Source of the DNA: Stichopus chloronotus
Taxonomy: Eukaryota; Echinodermata; Holothuroidea; Aspidochirotida; Stichopodidae
Assembly: GCA_021234535.1 (NCBI GenBank)
Contig: CM037833.1
Coordinates: forward strand, 4,796,709 to 4,860,708
Direction of reading: 5' to 3'
DNA: 64,000 bases
A program made the position numbers and the translations under genes. The notes under the pieces are model-generated. The model worked only from the letters and a program-made list of their open reading frames with translations, searched no databases and had not been told where the DNA came from. Each line of letters opens with the position of its first letter. Within the stretch, counting starts at the first letter, position 1. Positions 44,467 to 54,689 of the stretch are shown here, piece after piece.

Positions 44467-45298
44467 TCATAAGTCCTTCACCATCGATAATTTGCTCCTT
44501 ACTGACTGAACTAGGAAGCGCTGTAAAGCATTCATGAATGAATCCGTGTCTAGGGAAAAGGACACTTCAATGTGTATCGCCTTAATTGACAAGCAGGTGA
44601 ACACGCAGCCATAACACTTCACCCCACTGCGTCCGTGCTTTACCATAAACGGACCAATATAATCTTCCCCTACATACCAGAACGGGGGTTTTCCGGGAGT
44701 TACTCTGTCCTTCGGCAGATCACCCATTTGCTGCTGCGCTGGTTGCGAGAACATTCGTCTGCATGATACACAACGTCTCAGTACTCTACGAATAGTGTGT
44801 CTTGCGCTAACTAGCCAGTACCTTTCATGCAGGAGGGAGAGCACATATTCCCTCCCTGAGTGTCCAGATGTCTCATGAGCGTTTTGTACAATGAGCTCCA
44901 CTACACGATTATTCTTTGGCAATATGATGGGGTGACGCAATCCGCCCGCACTTGCACTTGATAATGCCTTAATTTCGCTAGGAAAGTTTACCCTTTCCAC
45001 TTGTCTGCAGATTTCAAGTTCGGCTCGTCGCATTTCAACAACAGTGATTGGGGCATTCAATTTTGGAAGCGGCATTCCCCTAATCTTCCTCTTCATACCC
45101 TCCTTAACACGAAGGAGTAGCGCGACTATTCTCCTCAATTTGTACGTAGGAACTAGCCGTTCCCTTTGATCCTTTAATTTCGGGTCATCATCCAATCTGA
45201 GCGCGGGACACTCCTTACGCCACCGATCCTCGGTACACAGCATGAATGGCGGGCCTTGTGTCCATGAACTCTTTTCCATTAATTGTTTGGCTGTTAAA
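44467..45298 (-). pseudogene. BEL/Pao integrase N-terminal region and core start
   Basis: The long open frame on the minus strand contains 'SGHSGREYVLSLLHERYW', then 'CVSCRR', a His/Cys zinc-binding region. It continues with 'GEDYIGPFMVKHGRSGVK' and 'CVFTCLSIKAIHIEVSFSLD', the core around the first catalytic Asp. It ends shortly after 'TDSFMNALQRF', where a deletion begins. Its apparent N-terminus (45378-45312) is LINE-x 3' UTR and not BEL. Confidence 0.85.
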
Positions 45299-45311
45299 CC
45301 CCTCGATATGT
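45299..45311. repeat. Target site duplication of LINE-x copy C, left
   Basis: 'cccctcgatatgt' is repeated exactly at 46009-46021 on the other side of the LINE-x insertion. The bases code for the BEL segment 'ISRG' on the minus strand, so BEL sequence resumes in the same place. Confidence 0.9.
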
Positions 45312-46008
45312 ACTTTTCAAGGGCATGAAAACGGCACAGAAACAGAAATACAAACTCAAACCGGCTCAGGAAAAGCAAAAACGCGAACTATTTACACACC
45401 ACCAAATGAAACAGAAAATTATGTTCCTTACAGTAATAGCACCACACAAATACAGCATATGTACATATGTACAGGAATCACAAAAAAAATTACAACTTCA
45501 ATACCAACCGGTCCGCCCTCACCGAAGCAATTGAACCCCACCGTCTGCCAAACGTCGACCTAGACAAACGTTCAAAGTCGGACTCAACCCTCAACCTAAC
45601 CTCCGCCTTCACCGATGCCAAGACGAAGTCCGCAGCCCGCCCCTCACCCCTAAATACAATATTACAACGGTCTCTCCATACGGCCAGCTTGATGGAGGCC
45701 GATACAAAGGTAAGTATCTCGCGAACACTCGTGTTACACAATGGGGGAGAGAGACCATACAAAACGTAGTTCCGGCTGACCGTCCATGTGTTACAAAACG
45801 TGAGGCGATCAGTCAGGACTTGAAACCATTCCCAGAGGAGGGCCACAAAGTCACACTGCCAAAACACATGTGGAACACTCTCCCATCTTGTACATCCATT
45901 GCGGGGGCAAATGCCATCTCCAAGACGCCACCGATGGCGCTTGAGGTTGGTTACAATGGCGTCATGTGCAATTCGCCACAACAGGTCTCGCCGGCGAAAG
46001 TCAAGTGA
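45312..46008 (-). mobile_element. LINE-x copy C, 5'-truncated, with defined ends
   Basis: The 697-bp insert is bounded by a 13-bp target duplication. On the minus strand it starts within ORF2 ('FRRRDLLWRIAHDAI') and encodes the C-terminus in an open frame from 45981 to 45490: 'NGCTRWESVPHVFWQC', 'IKLAVWRDRCNIVF' and final 'RADRLVLKL'. A 3' UTR of about 180 bases then ends in 'cccttgaaaagt'. The C-x(n)-W-x-x-x-H-x-x-x-x-C pattern fits the zinc-binding-like C-terminal domain of LINE reverse transcriptases. This copy defines the 3' end of the family. Confidence 0.92.
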
Positions 46009-46021
46009 CCCCTCGATATGT
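46009..46021. repeat. Target site duplication of LINE-x copy C, right
   Basis: Exact repeat of the 13 bases at 45299-45311. Confidence 0.9.
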
Positions 46022-46601
46022 CATCAGCGGGATTCATCCCCGTAGGAACATGGCGTCACTGATTCGGCGTAGATCCATCATGGATAATGGATAGTCTATT
46101 TGCGACAAAGGTGCGAAACCGTTTGTCTTCATTCGCAATGTATTGTAGTACGACCGCACTATCTGTCCAGAATGTTATCTATCGATAGGAATATCCAATT
46201 CCTGCCGTAACATTGAGTCTGTTCTTACCGATAGCGTTGCAGCAGAGAGTTCCAATCTCGGAATTGTCTGTTGCTGTCAAATGCGCTTTCGCCATCACTA
46301 TTCTGCAAAAAGTATCGCCATTCGTGCGTACTGTCCTAACGTACGAGACCACACCATACGCCCTCTCAGACGCGTCCGAGAAGTGATGTAACTCGTAATG
46401 ATCTCCTGGGAATTGGATCGGCTTAAGGCACCTATTCACCTTCACGTTTTCCAGCTCAGGCAGCTCTTGTCTCCAAGACAACCACCTTCGCATATGTTTT
46501 ACGGGGAGGGGCGTATCCCAGTCTAAACCTAAGCGGCATCGTACCAGACTAAACAATACATAAACACTGCGCAGCCGTAGTAGGCATGCAGCGAGTCTCA
46601 A
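46022..46601 (-). pseudogene. BEL/Pao RNase H region
   Basis: Minus-strand frames read 'LGLDWDTPLPVKHMRRW', 'FPGDHYELHHFSDASERAYG' with the first RNase H Asp, and 'FCRIVMAKAHL'. After a frameshift they continue with '[16 protein letters not shown]' and 'RHVPTGMNPADDISRG', the end of the BEL RNase H. A stop occurs in front of 'RHVPTG'. The equivalent of 'LGLDWDTPLP' is also found at 62.4 kb. Confidence 0.82.
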
Positions 46602-46855
46602 AGTCGCGAATGCAAAGAACCCAGCTCTCTCTGATTACGCAATACCTCTTGCCTAACGGCGGCAAAGCACATCGACTCTAAGCATGGAAGGGAGGGAGTT
46701 GCAACTCCCTGTTCCATGCTGCAAGGGAATTCTATAGCTCCCACAAGAGGGAAGCTACGAATTTTGACGACTACATTGGTTATTGGTCAATTGGTCATTG
46801 GTTGATTCTAGGAGGCATGGCATGCTTTGGTTCTGTTGTACCTCAAGCAGTACTT
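46602..46855. other. Stretch with a 38-bp palindrome
   Basis: 46682-46719 is nearly self-complementary, with 'gggagttgcaactccc' at its centre and 'gcatgg'/'ccatgc' at its ends. Otherwise there is no feature. Confidence 0.5.
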
Positions 46856-47100
46856 CCCCCCAGATTTTTGCCCCCAGTTCCCACCGGATGACCTTTGACC
46901 TCCACAAACAATAGAGCACACCTCCTCAATATGACAAACCTACATACCATGACTTTCATCTGACTTCCCCCATTGAGTTAGAGCGTACCTAAGCAAGTCA
47001 CAGATGCACACACACGCATACACATAAACACCCACACACGCCAACCTGACTGCATAGGTTCCTTTGCTGACGCAAAGAACCAAAAACAACTCTATGGCCA
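46856..47100 (-). repeat. Minus-oriented tandem-repeat monomers
   Basis: Contains 'gacctttgacctccacaaac', 'cctcaatatgacaaacctac', CA-rich tracts and 'aaagaaccaaaaacaa'. It represents about 1.5 monomers in reverse orientation, ending in a CA microsatellite as at 18.72 kb. Confidence 0.6.
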
Positions 47101-48590
47101 GACATAGTAACGAAACAGTGGTAGATAATTACGCATACTATGATTAAGTTTTAGCACAATTTTTTTTAAAATTTCTTCAGATTTGATTATTTAGCCTTAA
47201 TCTCACCTCCTTGGGCAGCCACCGGTCTCTTGCCGTCACATTTTAGTTTGAGGAGTACCTGTTCTCCCACGTTTGTAACACCCAATAAAAAAGTATAATG
47301 ATTGTACACAAACCTGTATGTACTCATGGATCGAAGCTACAAAATTCAAACGAGATAATGGAACTCTGATCGAAATGGTAGGGATGCAAGGAAAATGTTA
47401 AGATATTGAAGGGCTTAACTCAGTCGTCGCAAAACGTAATTTAGAACGGCCAGTATAAGTCTCACCGTCTTTGCCTCTTTTATGCTATATGAGAATCTGC
47501 ATAGTCCTTCTATCTATGCAAGGCAAGCTAAGAAGTTTTTATCTTTCACGACTCCGTCGAAAAACATGTAGCCTAACCTGATACTCAGTCAAAAGCAATT
47601 CGAATTAAACGAATGTCGCGTTCTACGGGGCATCCCACGGGACCCAAGGTTCACGAGACCGCATGTTCGTAGGCTTATGATATTCTGCGAAACGAAACGA
47701 AATAGCTCTATCTGAAAAAAGAAAAACTTTTGTCAGTAACCATTGGTCCAACTTGGCTGGGAGTATGAGTGGAGGAGTGTTTCTTGTCTCAATATTTGTT
47801 TGTTGATTGATGTTTTTCAACTTTTTCCATGCTTGCCCAGCTGTAACATGAATTTAGATGTACTCTCATAGTGTCAAGGTTTTTTTTTTTTTAAATAAAA
47901 CATGAAGTCTGTTATTCAAGCATAGTTCATGTAGGCAACAGGTACCAGATGAACTGCAGTAAGTAAGCTGGCTTGTTTCTGTGGGGAGAATTAGTAGCCT
48001 TTTCTCTTTTGTGCTTCAATATGATTTGGTAACCTGCATTTGGCTGAGGTGTAGATGCATAACCTACATTGTCAGACTGCAAATGTTATTTCTATGCTGC
48101 ATTTGCCTCTTGACAAATCAAGCCTGAAAAGAAGCCTGACCAAACTTAACATTTGCCAATGTTGTTATACCATAGTCATCATTTCGTTCCAAAGTTTCAA
48201 GTTGGAATGTTAAATATTGTTCCAAAGTTCTGAACTAGTGACTTCAGATTATAGCAGATTGTTATGTTCAAACAGAGTTAATGGTACATAAGTAAAAAAG
48301 ATTGGCTTAGTTCTGTTGGAAGTGTCAGTAGCCTACCGTTGTATTCGTTTTGATTGGCTGAAAAATTTACTTTCCATGCTATGTTGACTTCTTGCGAATT
48401 AAAGCATGAAGTGGTTTTTATTCCTCTTCCAGTTGTTACCAAATTGCGGCTATGTAAACTGTATGCATTGTTTTTCCACACAATTTTAAAATTGGTGTAG
48501 TTATTAAATTGTTGTTACTTTGCAAATGGCTCAAATGCTTTTTGTGTTATCATGGTTACTCTTCTGGAGATTTTGTTTTCAAATTTTTAG
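47101..48590. other. Stretch without a supportable gene
   Basis: No frame above 67 codons, and no repeat or RNA motif that I can name. A 12-14 base T-tract lies at 47880. Confidence 0.4.
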
Positions 48591-48594
48591 TTTG

Positions 48595-48805
48595 TCCTCT
48601 AGTGACCTCAAATGACCTTTGCCTCTCACCAAAGATGATAGGGATCATCTAATTAGTATGAACAAGCAACACACTAAGTATGACATCAGTCACAGTTACC
48701 CTCTTAGAGATAATGTGTTTAGAAGGTTTTTACAGTTTGACCTTTGGTGAACTCACATGACCTTCGACTTCCACCACAAAAGGACGTTCATGTTGATATT
48801 GGTAG
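48595..48805 (-). repeat. Minus-oriented tandem-repeat monomers
   Basis: 'gacctcaaatgacctttgcc', 'gatagggatcatct', 'caagcaacacactaagtatg' and 'acatcagtcacagttaccct' follow the monomer in reverse complement. A second partial unit starts near 48736. Confidence 0.65.
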
Positions 48806-48895
48806 AAATACCAGGCAAAGGGAAGGGACTTCCATCAACTCTCAAATTTCTGTGTTAAGGACTGTATAGGGGAAGGAAGGTCTGCAGGTGAAGTT

Positions 48896-49060
48896 TTGTG
48901 GGCTCATGAATATGAATCCTCCAAGCAAGCAAAGTTCATGAGACAAACGGTCCTGACAAACCGACAGATGTTATCTGTTACATGTGACGGTGCGTGGCAA
49001 AGAAGGGGGTTCTCGTCTCTCCAAGGGATTGCAACAGTGGGAAAGTCCTGGACTAAGAGC
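48896..49060 (+). pseudogene. Mutator-like transposase domain fragment
   Basis: The frame reads 'LSVTCDGAWQRRGFSSLQGI'. The D-G-x-W-Q-x-R-G-x-x-S-x-x-G pattern is the opening of the Mutator-like transposase domain found in many amplified invertebrate proteins, its Asp being the first catalytic residue. The flanking residues do not continue the family, so only about 40-50 codons survive. No upstream HTH or downstream motifs are visible. Confidence 0.5.
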
Positions 49061-49203
49061 CCCAAAGTAGGCATTGCCAAACATGTAAATTATATGTGGT
49101 AATAACCATTAGCAACGTTACCCATAAAAACTGATTTTCAAACATTTTCACTGATCCTGGAGATGCAGGCGGCTTTGGCTGGTAAGCGAATTAATAAAAT
49201 AAA

Positions 49204-49475
49204 ACATACGTGAACTATTCACAACACTACCGCATAAAAATTGATTGTGCCAATAATAAGACCACGCAGACATACATTACAGGGCGCGGGACCGAAGAGG
49301 ACCCCACCGCCCACCGAACGTCGACCTAGGCAAACCGCAAAGTCGGACTCAACCCTCAACCTAACGTCCGCCCCTAACTCGATGCCAGGACAACATCTAT
49401 AGGCCTCTAAATAAAATGTCTGTCGCGAAACACCTGTGTTGCATAGCGGAGAGTATACTAAGGCAACTAAATGTT
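49204..49475 (-). mobile_element. LINE-x copy F, short degenerate 3' fragment
   Basis: The segment 49290-49420 matches the other copies: 'ccgaacgtcgaccta', 'caaagtcggactcaaccctc' and 'gatgcca' plus 'aggcctctaaata'. A diverged 3' UTR extends to about 49204. It is more decayed than copies A-C and lies in the same orientation as copy E, 370 bp away. Confidence 0.7.
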
Positions 49476-49837
49476 CTCACGTGTATGCTACAGATACGGT
49501 CGACAATCTAAATACCGAGGTCTAACTGAGTGAAGAGTGGCTTCCTGAATTTTTCATTGGTTTCGGTTTTGCTTTGCTTAATGCGGGCGGACCATTTTAG
49601 TGTTATCATTCTCACTACATGACTTGTTTTAGTGTTATATTTGGTGAGCTGATAAGAACCGCGAAGAAACGACAAAATGGCGACGACGATGGGATTGAAG
49701 TAGCTTGTAAATTGTTTCAGCTATCCGAAGTCATCTCGAAGAAACAAGAGCCGGAAAGTCCACTTGAAAATTTTTCGAGATTCTTGATGTGTGACCATGC
49801 ATTGTAAATGTGCATGTGTAACTGTGTAGTGCACGTA

Positions 49838-50340
49838 CTCAAGTGCATAAAAATGGCACAGGAACAAAAACACAACTCTTTAACCGGCACAGGAAAAACA
49901 AAAACGCGAACTATTTACATACTACCCACACGGCTCGCCCGCACCGAAGCGAGTGGACCCCACCGCCTGCCAAACGTTGACCTAGACAAACGAGGGAAGA
50001 CTCGAACTAGCCTCCACCCTCACAGATGCCAAGACGACGTCCACAGGCCGCCCCTCTCCCCTAAATACAATATCACAACGGTCTCTCAGCCAGCTTTATG
50101 GAGGCCGATACAAAACTTAATCCTGGCTGACCGCCCATGTGTTACAAAACGTGAGGCGATCAGTCAGGACTTGAAACCATTCCCACAGTAGAGCCACAAA
50201 GTCACACTGCTAAAACACATGTCGAACTCTCCCACTTTTTACATCCAGTACGGGGGCAAAGCCCACCTCCAAGACGCCACTGAAAGCGCTTGAGATTGGT
50301 TACCATGGCGTCGTGTGCAATTCGCCACAACACTGTGCTG
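49838..50340 (-). mobile_element. LINE-x copy E, degenerate 3' fragment
   Basis: From the 3' end 'caagtgcataaaaatggcac' (49841) it follows the family through 'aaaacgcgaactatttac', 'caaacgttgacctagacaaa', 'aatacaatatcacaacggtc' and 'cgtcgtgtgcaattcgccac' to 50331, where similarity to copies B and C stops. Coding frames are broken by small deletions, including loss of part of the 3' UTR. Confidence 0.8.
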
Positions 50341-50608
50341 TGAACAGCTCAACACAACACACTAGCAACACACAATTTGACCCACCTTGCACTTCCACTT
50401 ACGATATTTTGCCACATGCACACACAAACATACACAAACAGATATCCACATACACCGAATCAACATTGCAAAGTTTAGATTCCTTGCCAACCTTGCAAAA
50501 AATATAAAAAAAGTACTGCTTAATATGAAAAAAAAAAAAACATTTTCATCAAGAACACGCACTTGCCTGCTGACGGACAACACATTTGCGTTCAGATTCA
50601 CCGGCACA
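50341..50608. other. Short stretch with an A-rich tract
   Basis: A CA-rich segment (50410-50450) and an A tract at 50530-50541. Open frames here are low-complexity, and no gene is supported. Confidence 0.4.
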
Positions 50609-50833
50609 TTAGGCAATTCTCCTGGTGCAACATTTATTTTCAATGACAGTTGGCATCAGTACACACCTGCAACATTTGCACCAGGAAGGACGGTCTGTTG
50701 GCTGGTTAGACTGAGACTGCGGTGGTGAAAAATCTTGTACAGCATCTGGCTGCCTGCGAAAAAGTTCCATTGCTACCCCTTCAGATTCCTCTGTTAGCAA
50801 AGAAAATGGTTTAAACATCTTCCAACAGCACAT
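50609..50833 (-). pseudogene. P2X7 C-terminal-domain-like exon, copy 2
   Basis: The minus-strand frame reads 'WCKCCRCVLMPTVIENKCC', matching the W-C-x-C-x-x-C-x-x-M-P-T-x-x-E-x-x-C-C core of the P2X7 cytoplasmic-tail domain. It is preceded by a Gln/Pro/Ser-rich stretch ('FSPPQSQSNQPTD'), as in many stand-alone invertebrate copies. The downstream 'GF-x-x-V-C-L' half seen in copy 1 is not visible. Copies 1 and 2 are 29 kb apart on opposite strands. Confidence 0.5.
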
Positions 50834-51019
50834 AAAACAGATCTAAACCAGAGAGCACAGATGCATTGTGGCTGCACTTCCTCTGTTTTAGCACCCTCTG
50901 AGGTGCTTCCTTCACTTGAAACAGAACTATCCTGCAAAGAAAGAGAAATTGAGACATTGCAAAGTACTGAGCAAGACTGAGTTTATTCAACTATCAAGTT
51001 TGAACCTGCTAAGCTTAGT

Positions 51020-51315
51020 AGAATTGTATGAGGTAGAGTGACAAATTGATAGCTCAAATGTTACCATTATTCCCATAAATAATGTACCCGTATCACCAGT
51101 ACCAGGTAATACATTCAGAATATGATACTTATTCGCGTAACACACCATTAGCTGTGCTCTTCCTAATGTGTATTTTATTTCCACAGTAGGTTACAAGCTT
51201 AACCTTGCTTTGCTTTAAGTGTTCCCCTTGTAGCTTCTTGAAAATGCGAGAAGGAATAACATTGCACTCTGCTCCGGTGTCAATTTTGAACCGAACAGGC
51301 TCAGACAGTTTAACT
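51020..51315 (-). pseudogene. Retropepsin (gypsy-type aspartic protease) fragment
   Basis: On the minus strand 'PVRFKIDTGAECNVIPSRIF' holds the Asp-Thr-Gly-Ala active site (about 51265-51285), followed by 'LKQSKVKLVTYCGNKI'. After a one-base shift it continues 'GRAQLMVCYANKYHILNVL', a normal gypsy protease order. The flanking RT and gag are absent. It belongs to a different gypsy group from the 25-kb element, which has Asp-Ser-Gly-Ala. Confidence 0.65.
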
Positions 51316-53250
51316 CAATATGAGGGCGCTATACAATAATATCATTACACCCTGCACCTTTCGAATTTGCTGTCAATCAAAGAGTACTCTAACTTAAAAC
51401 CCCTTTCCGGAAAGTAAAAATGTAGCTTAGGGTGAGGTATGGCCTTATAGCTACAGTAGTTCAACCGGTGGTTATAACATGACAGGTATCACTTCAGTAT
51501 GTTTTTGTTTTGAAAAAAAAAAAAAAACTATCGATCCTACTTTTCAGAAAACAAGGGGGTTCTACATAAGCCAGAGATGGCGGTCTGCCCCAGTTCTCTC
51601 GACCCCATCAACATTTGATGCCGGTGGACTCCGGTAAACCGGTTTGGAAAAATGTTGATCAGAATGTTGTTGATCAGATATGTACAGTATCAGTTACATA
51701 GAGGAGACTTAAGTTTAACACTGTGGTATAAAGTGTATTCATACAGCGCCACTACACGAGAATACTGAAGTGGAAAAAATTGAAACTAGACCCTAGATGC
51801 ACTTAGTGCATTGCTGCATAATTCGATTCTTCAATTACGAAAATGTGGTAAAAGTTCAGTCGACTGTATACACACCCGCATGCCAGCATTTAGGCAATAT
51901 CGATCATGCCAGGAACATAAAGGCCTAGGGTTCCACACAGGACTTACTAATCGGCTAAACCTTGAGACACTATAAGGTAGAGTGGTTTAATATGACACAC
52001 TTATTAATTTGGTCAACAATATTAAGTGGAAAAAATTCACACACTAGGCTGATCAAGATGGGGTTTTACTATGAGCAGTACCTCAGGAATGAAAAAGATT
52101 TACCATACTTAAAGTTGGAAACAGCTTGGGTTGAAAATGTCAAAGTATTGCAAGTAGCAAAGGTCCTAAGGTACGGAATGCATCATTTAAACCTTTATAG
52201 CTAGTGGGTCATTACTTTAGAGATGTGCTATTGTACAGCTGGGCTAAGCCTATTTTGGGTAAGGCTGTTGACATGACATTTCAATTAGGCCTTCTGAACA
52301 GTAGGAAAATGTTACAGTTACACGTTCCACTATATGTGATGTGCCTTAATGTACAACAGGTTCTAGTGGTATGCTACTAAAGTAGCATATGTACCTGTTG
52401 AACTGACCGTTGGGAACGATTATCGTGAACACAAACTCGATATTTACGGTAACTGGTAGTGCCACGTGGAAATTGTACAATCAATTACGTTGTCGTTGGG
52501 ATCACGATTTCTGGCCTTTAATACCAGACACCACGTCATCACTATGAACAATCTGAGTAACACATATGCATCGATCTTCTTCAACTGACCACTTTTTTTG
52601 TTTCTTCTGTTCACGTCTCTCAGTATCAGAGTTTGAGCCGAAAGTACGTCATTTGTATCATTCAAAATGTTTTAAAGTAGTTTCCTGGTCGACAAGATGC
52701 ATTTGGACATATCTCCTCAATCACTGCATTTCATTTAGCACATTTAGTCCAAATGCATGGATTTTACTGACTAACATTCACACAGTAATATTATTAGAGT
52801 TAACCAACTTCGCCGAAAGGGCAATGCAGTCCGTTGTTTCCTTTGATGCTGATGTCTACTTTGAATTTGTTGTGTTCTTCGATGCCGTTGTTTACTTTGA
52901 GTTTGTTGTCTTCTTTTCGATGGCGCTGTTTACTTTTTATGACGTCGTAAGTATTTGAGCCAATGAAATCGGAAGCTTTATTACACTGTTTCGGCGGACC
53001 GCAGGTCGTGCGCACGTAGATGTACGGTACGAGCGCCAGGCTTGAGTTGATGTTGGCATGTTAGAGCTAGCTCTACGCCTTATAGAGCGAACATCCACGG
53101 AATCACCTACATTCATAATATGTAGCTGATCAAGCACGTAACACTCCTGATACTTTGATAAGGTTTTTCACTCTTGTCTATAGGCTACGCTTCGTACGGA
53201 CATTTGACTTTGCGTACATACGACTCCACAAAAGTTACAAAGTGTCCTTT
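51316..53250. other. Stretch without a supportable gene
   Basis: The 130-codon plus frame at 52566-52958 is hydrophobic and repetitive ('FDADVYFEFVVFFDAVVYFE') from a short internal duplication at 52845-52915. I find no family. An A tract lies at 51516-51529. Confidence 0.4.
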
Positions 53251-53257
53251 CCAGTCA

Positions 53258-53392
53258 GGATAACATGAAACCCCGCGCCCCTTTAGAAGTGAATGTACCC
53301 TTTGAACAGCAATCCTATAGCCAACATTGAACGGGGAGGTGGGATTGTCCCAAGGTATTTTGTCCGAGATTGTAGGTATACAGTGCCGAGGT
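53258..53392. repeat. Hairpin-forming dispersed repeat, copy 2
   Basis: Shares 'gataacatgaaaccccg', 'aatcctatagccaacattga' and 'tattttgtccgag' with the 4.7- and 56.6-kb copies. Part of the left arm is deleted (the bases after 'gcccctt' run directly into 'agaagtgaatg'), so the long hairpin is lost. Confidence 0.7.
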
Positions 53393-53502
53393 ATCAGCTA
53401 CGGCAAAGGGCTACACAACGCAGTATTTGCCAAGGTCTATACTTAGCGTGTTTGTTAACTTCCTACTTAGTCTAGTGGTGTAGTCGGGCCAGTAATTACA
53501 TT

Positions 53503-54064
53503 TGACGGTGGGTCCACTTGCTTCGGTGCGGGCGGACCGGTTGGTACTGAACTTAAGGCCCTGTCACATTATTCCGGGCAGGCTACACGGACTTGTTGCG
53601 TGTAAGGAATTTGCAGCACGCAGGATAATTTCTGCGGGCTGGCCGAGATTTGGGTGAGTTTCGCGTGTGCCTTGCCTGTTGGATGCGTGGTTGCTGCGTG
53701 GTACTTGCGTGTGCTCCGTCGATGTCGACGTCTCTCGGGACTCGAGCCATGCTCGGGCCCACCATCTTCTGGTCCTCCTCTGTTTCCTCCGTCTTTTGAT
53801 GCGATGCAGCTTCACTTGTACCTCCAAGAGACCCAGTTGTACCCAGTAACTCGGTCGCGGGCAAATCGGGAAACGTGGAGATACTACCCGGGTCATCTGC
53901 GGGGACCTCTGAGTAGCAAAACTCGCCCCCACAAGAAGCACGCAAGTCTAGTGTGACAGGGCCTTTATAGTTTTCTGTTTTATTTGGCAGTGTGTAAGTA
54001 GTTCGCGTTTTTGCTTTTCCTGATCCGGTTTGAGTTTGTTTCTGTGCCGTTTTTATGCACTAAC
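53503..54064 (+). mobile_element. LINE-x copy D, 3' end, interrupted by a MITE
   Basis: 53503-53555 matches the last codons ('gcttcggtgcgggcggaccg', 'gttggta'). 53968-54064 matches the 3' UTR ('agttttctgttttatttggc', 'gtagttcgcgtttttgc', 'tttctgtgccg') to the end 'tatgcact'. The 409-bp MITE sits between. About 90 bases of 3' UTR present in copy B are missing at the insertion point. Confidence 0.82.
53556..53964. mobile_element. 409-bp MITE with 13-bp TIRs and TTA target duplication
   Basis: The ends 'aggccctgtcaca' (53556-53568) and 'tgtgacagggcct' (53952-53964) are perfect inverted repeats. They are flanked by TTA at 53553-53555 and 53965-53967, the target duplication of PIF/Harbinger elements. 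Both strands show open frames of 100-125 codons, but these have no transposase motif and the interior is G+C-rich, which can hold frames open by chance. It is therefore read as a non-autonomous element. Confidence 0.85.
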
Positions 54065-54071
54065 TACACCC

Positions 54072-54474
54072 ATCCTGTTGAACACCATTATTTTGGTGCC
54101 GGGCATGGAAAAAGGCCATCACATGGCGAAAGTGCTGTTGTGAAGCGCCAGGAATCCAGTCCTGTGCAGAATAGAACGGTGATCACTGACAATGACAATG
54201 ATTGCGTCAGTTTCAGGAGAGACATATTTCGGGTGCCCAAAGAGAAAATTTCTAGGGACAGCGAATGTCCTACCAAACCTTAAAGGTTGTAAAGGTAGGT
54301 ACACGTAAGATTCATGCTGTGAAACATGTCTCGAAAGGCACTGTGGCTATACGTTCACTCTCTTGTTTCTGTGTTGCATGCATGAATACTGATGGCTTTG
54401 AAAAGTGCATCAATGGGAGCTATGTCCACAATTGGGCAAATATCACACTGTCAGTTGCACCAGTATCTCTATGA
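54072..54474 (+). pseudogene. Fragment of an amplified invertebrate family (H-G-K-G-x-x-D-G type)
   Basis: The first frame reads 'EHHYFGAGHGKRPSHGESAV' and 'VKR'. The second (54265 on) reads 'VGTRKIHAVKHVSKGTVAIR' and 'LSCFCVACMNTDGFEKC', followed by 'SYVHNW'. The order 'F-x-x-x-H-G-K-G', then 'G-T-R-K-x-H', then 'S-C-F-C-x-x-C...C' is one I know from many amplified, uncharacterised proteins of cnidarians and fish, probably transposon-derived. The frameshift between the halves suggests a dead copy. Function unknown. Confidence 0.45.
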
Positions 54475-54689
54475 TTAACTCACAAGCAGAGCAAATATCC
54501 ATATGTTATAAATGCTAATAAACTTTACAGTGATCCACGTTTCAAGCTGACGCATGTGACAACTGTTAGAGATAGAGATGATGTTAATTTTGTTAAATAG
54601 CGCCACCAGTTACCATTTGGCGTTCCATAAATCAGTTCAACAAGATGGCGACAAGAGAGTAAAATCTGTTCTGTTTTTGTTGTCGCATG

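Larger units (their letters stand above)
44071..46601 (-). mobile_element. BEL/Pao retrotransposon pol remnant, host of LINE-x copy C
   Basis: Read from right to left: RNase H (46601-46022), then the LINE-x insertion (46008-45312), then the integrase zinc-binding region and core start (45298-44467), then the integrase C-terminus (44466-44071). Order and motifs match BEL/Pao pol. Gag, protease and most of RT are missing, and the middle of the integrase core is deleted. Confidence 0.88.

Noticed and set aside
44467..45378. Full 303-codon minus-strand frame as a BEL protein start
   Set aside because: Its first 20 or so codons (45378-45312) are LINE-x 3' UTR, as shown by the target duplication.
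52566..52958. 130-codon hydrophobic protein
   Set aside because: The frame is kept open by a short internal duplication of T-rich sequence; no signal peptide pattern or family.
53564..53956. Protein-coding genes on both strands (100-125 codons)
   Set aside because: They lie entirely within the MITE, overlap each other on opposite strands and lack any motif; high G+C can keep frames open.
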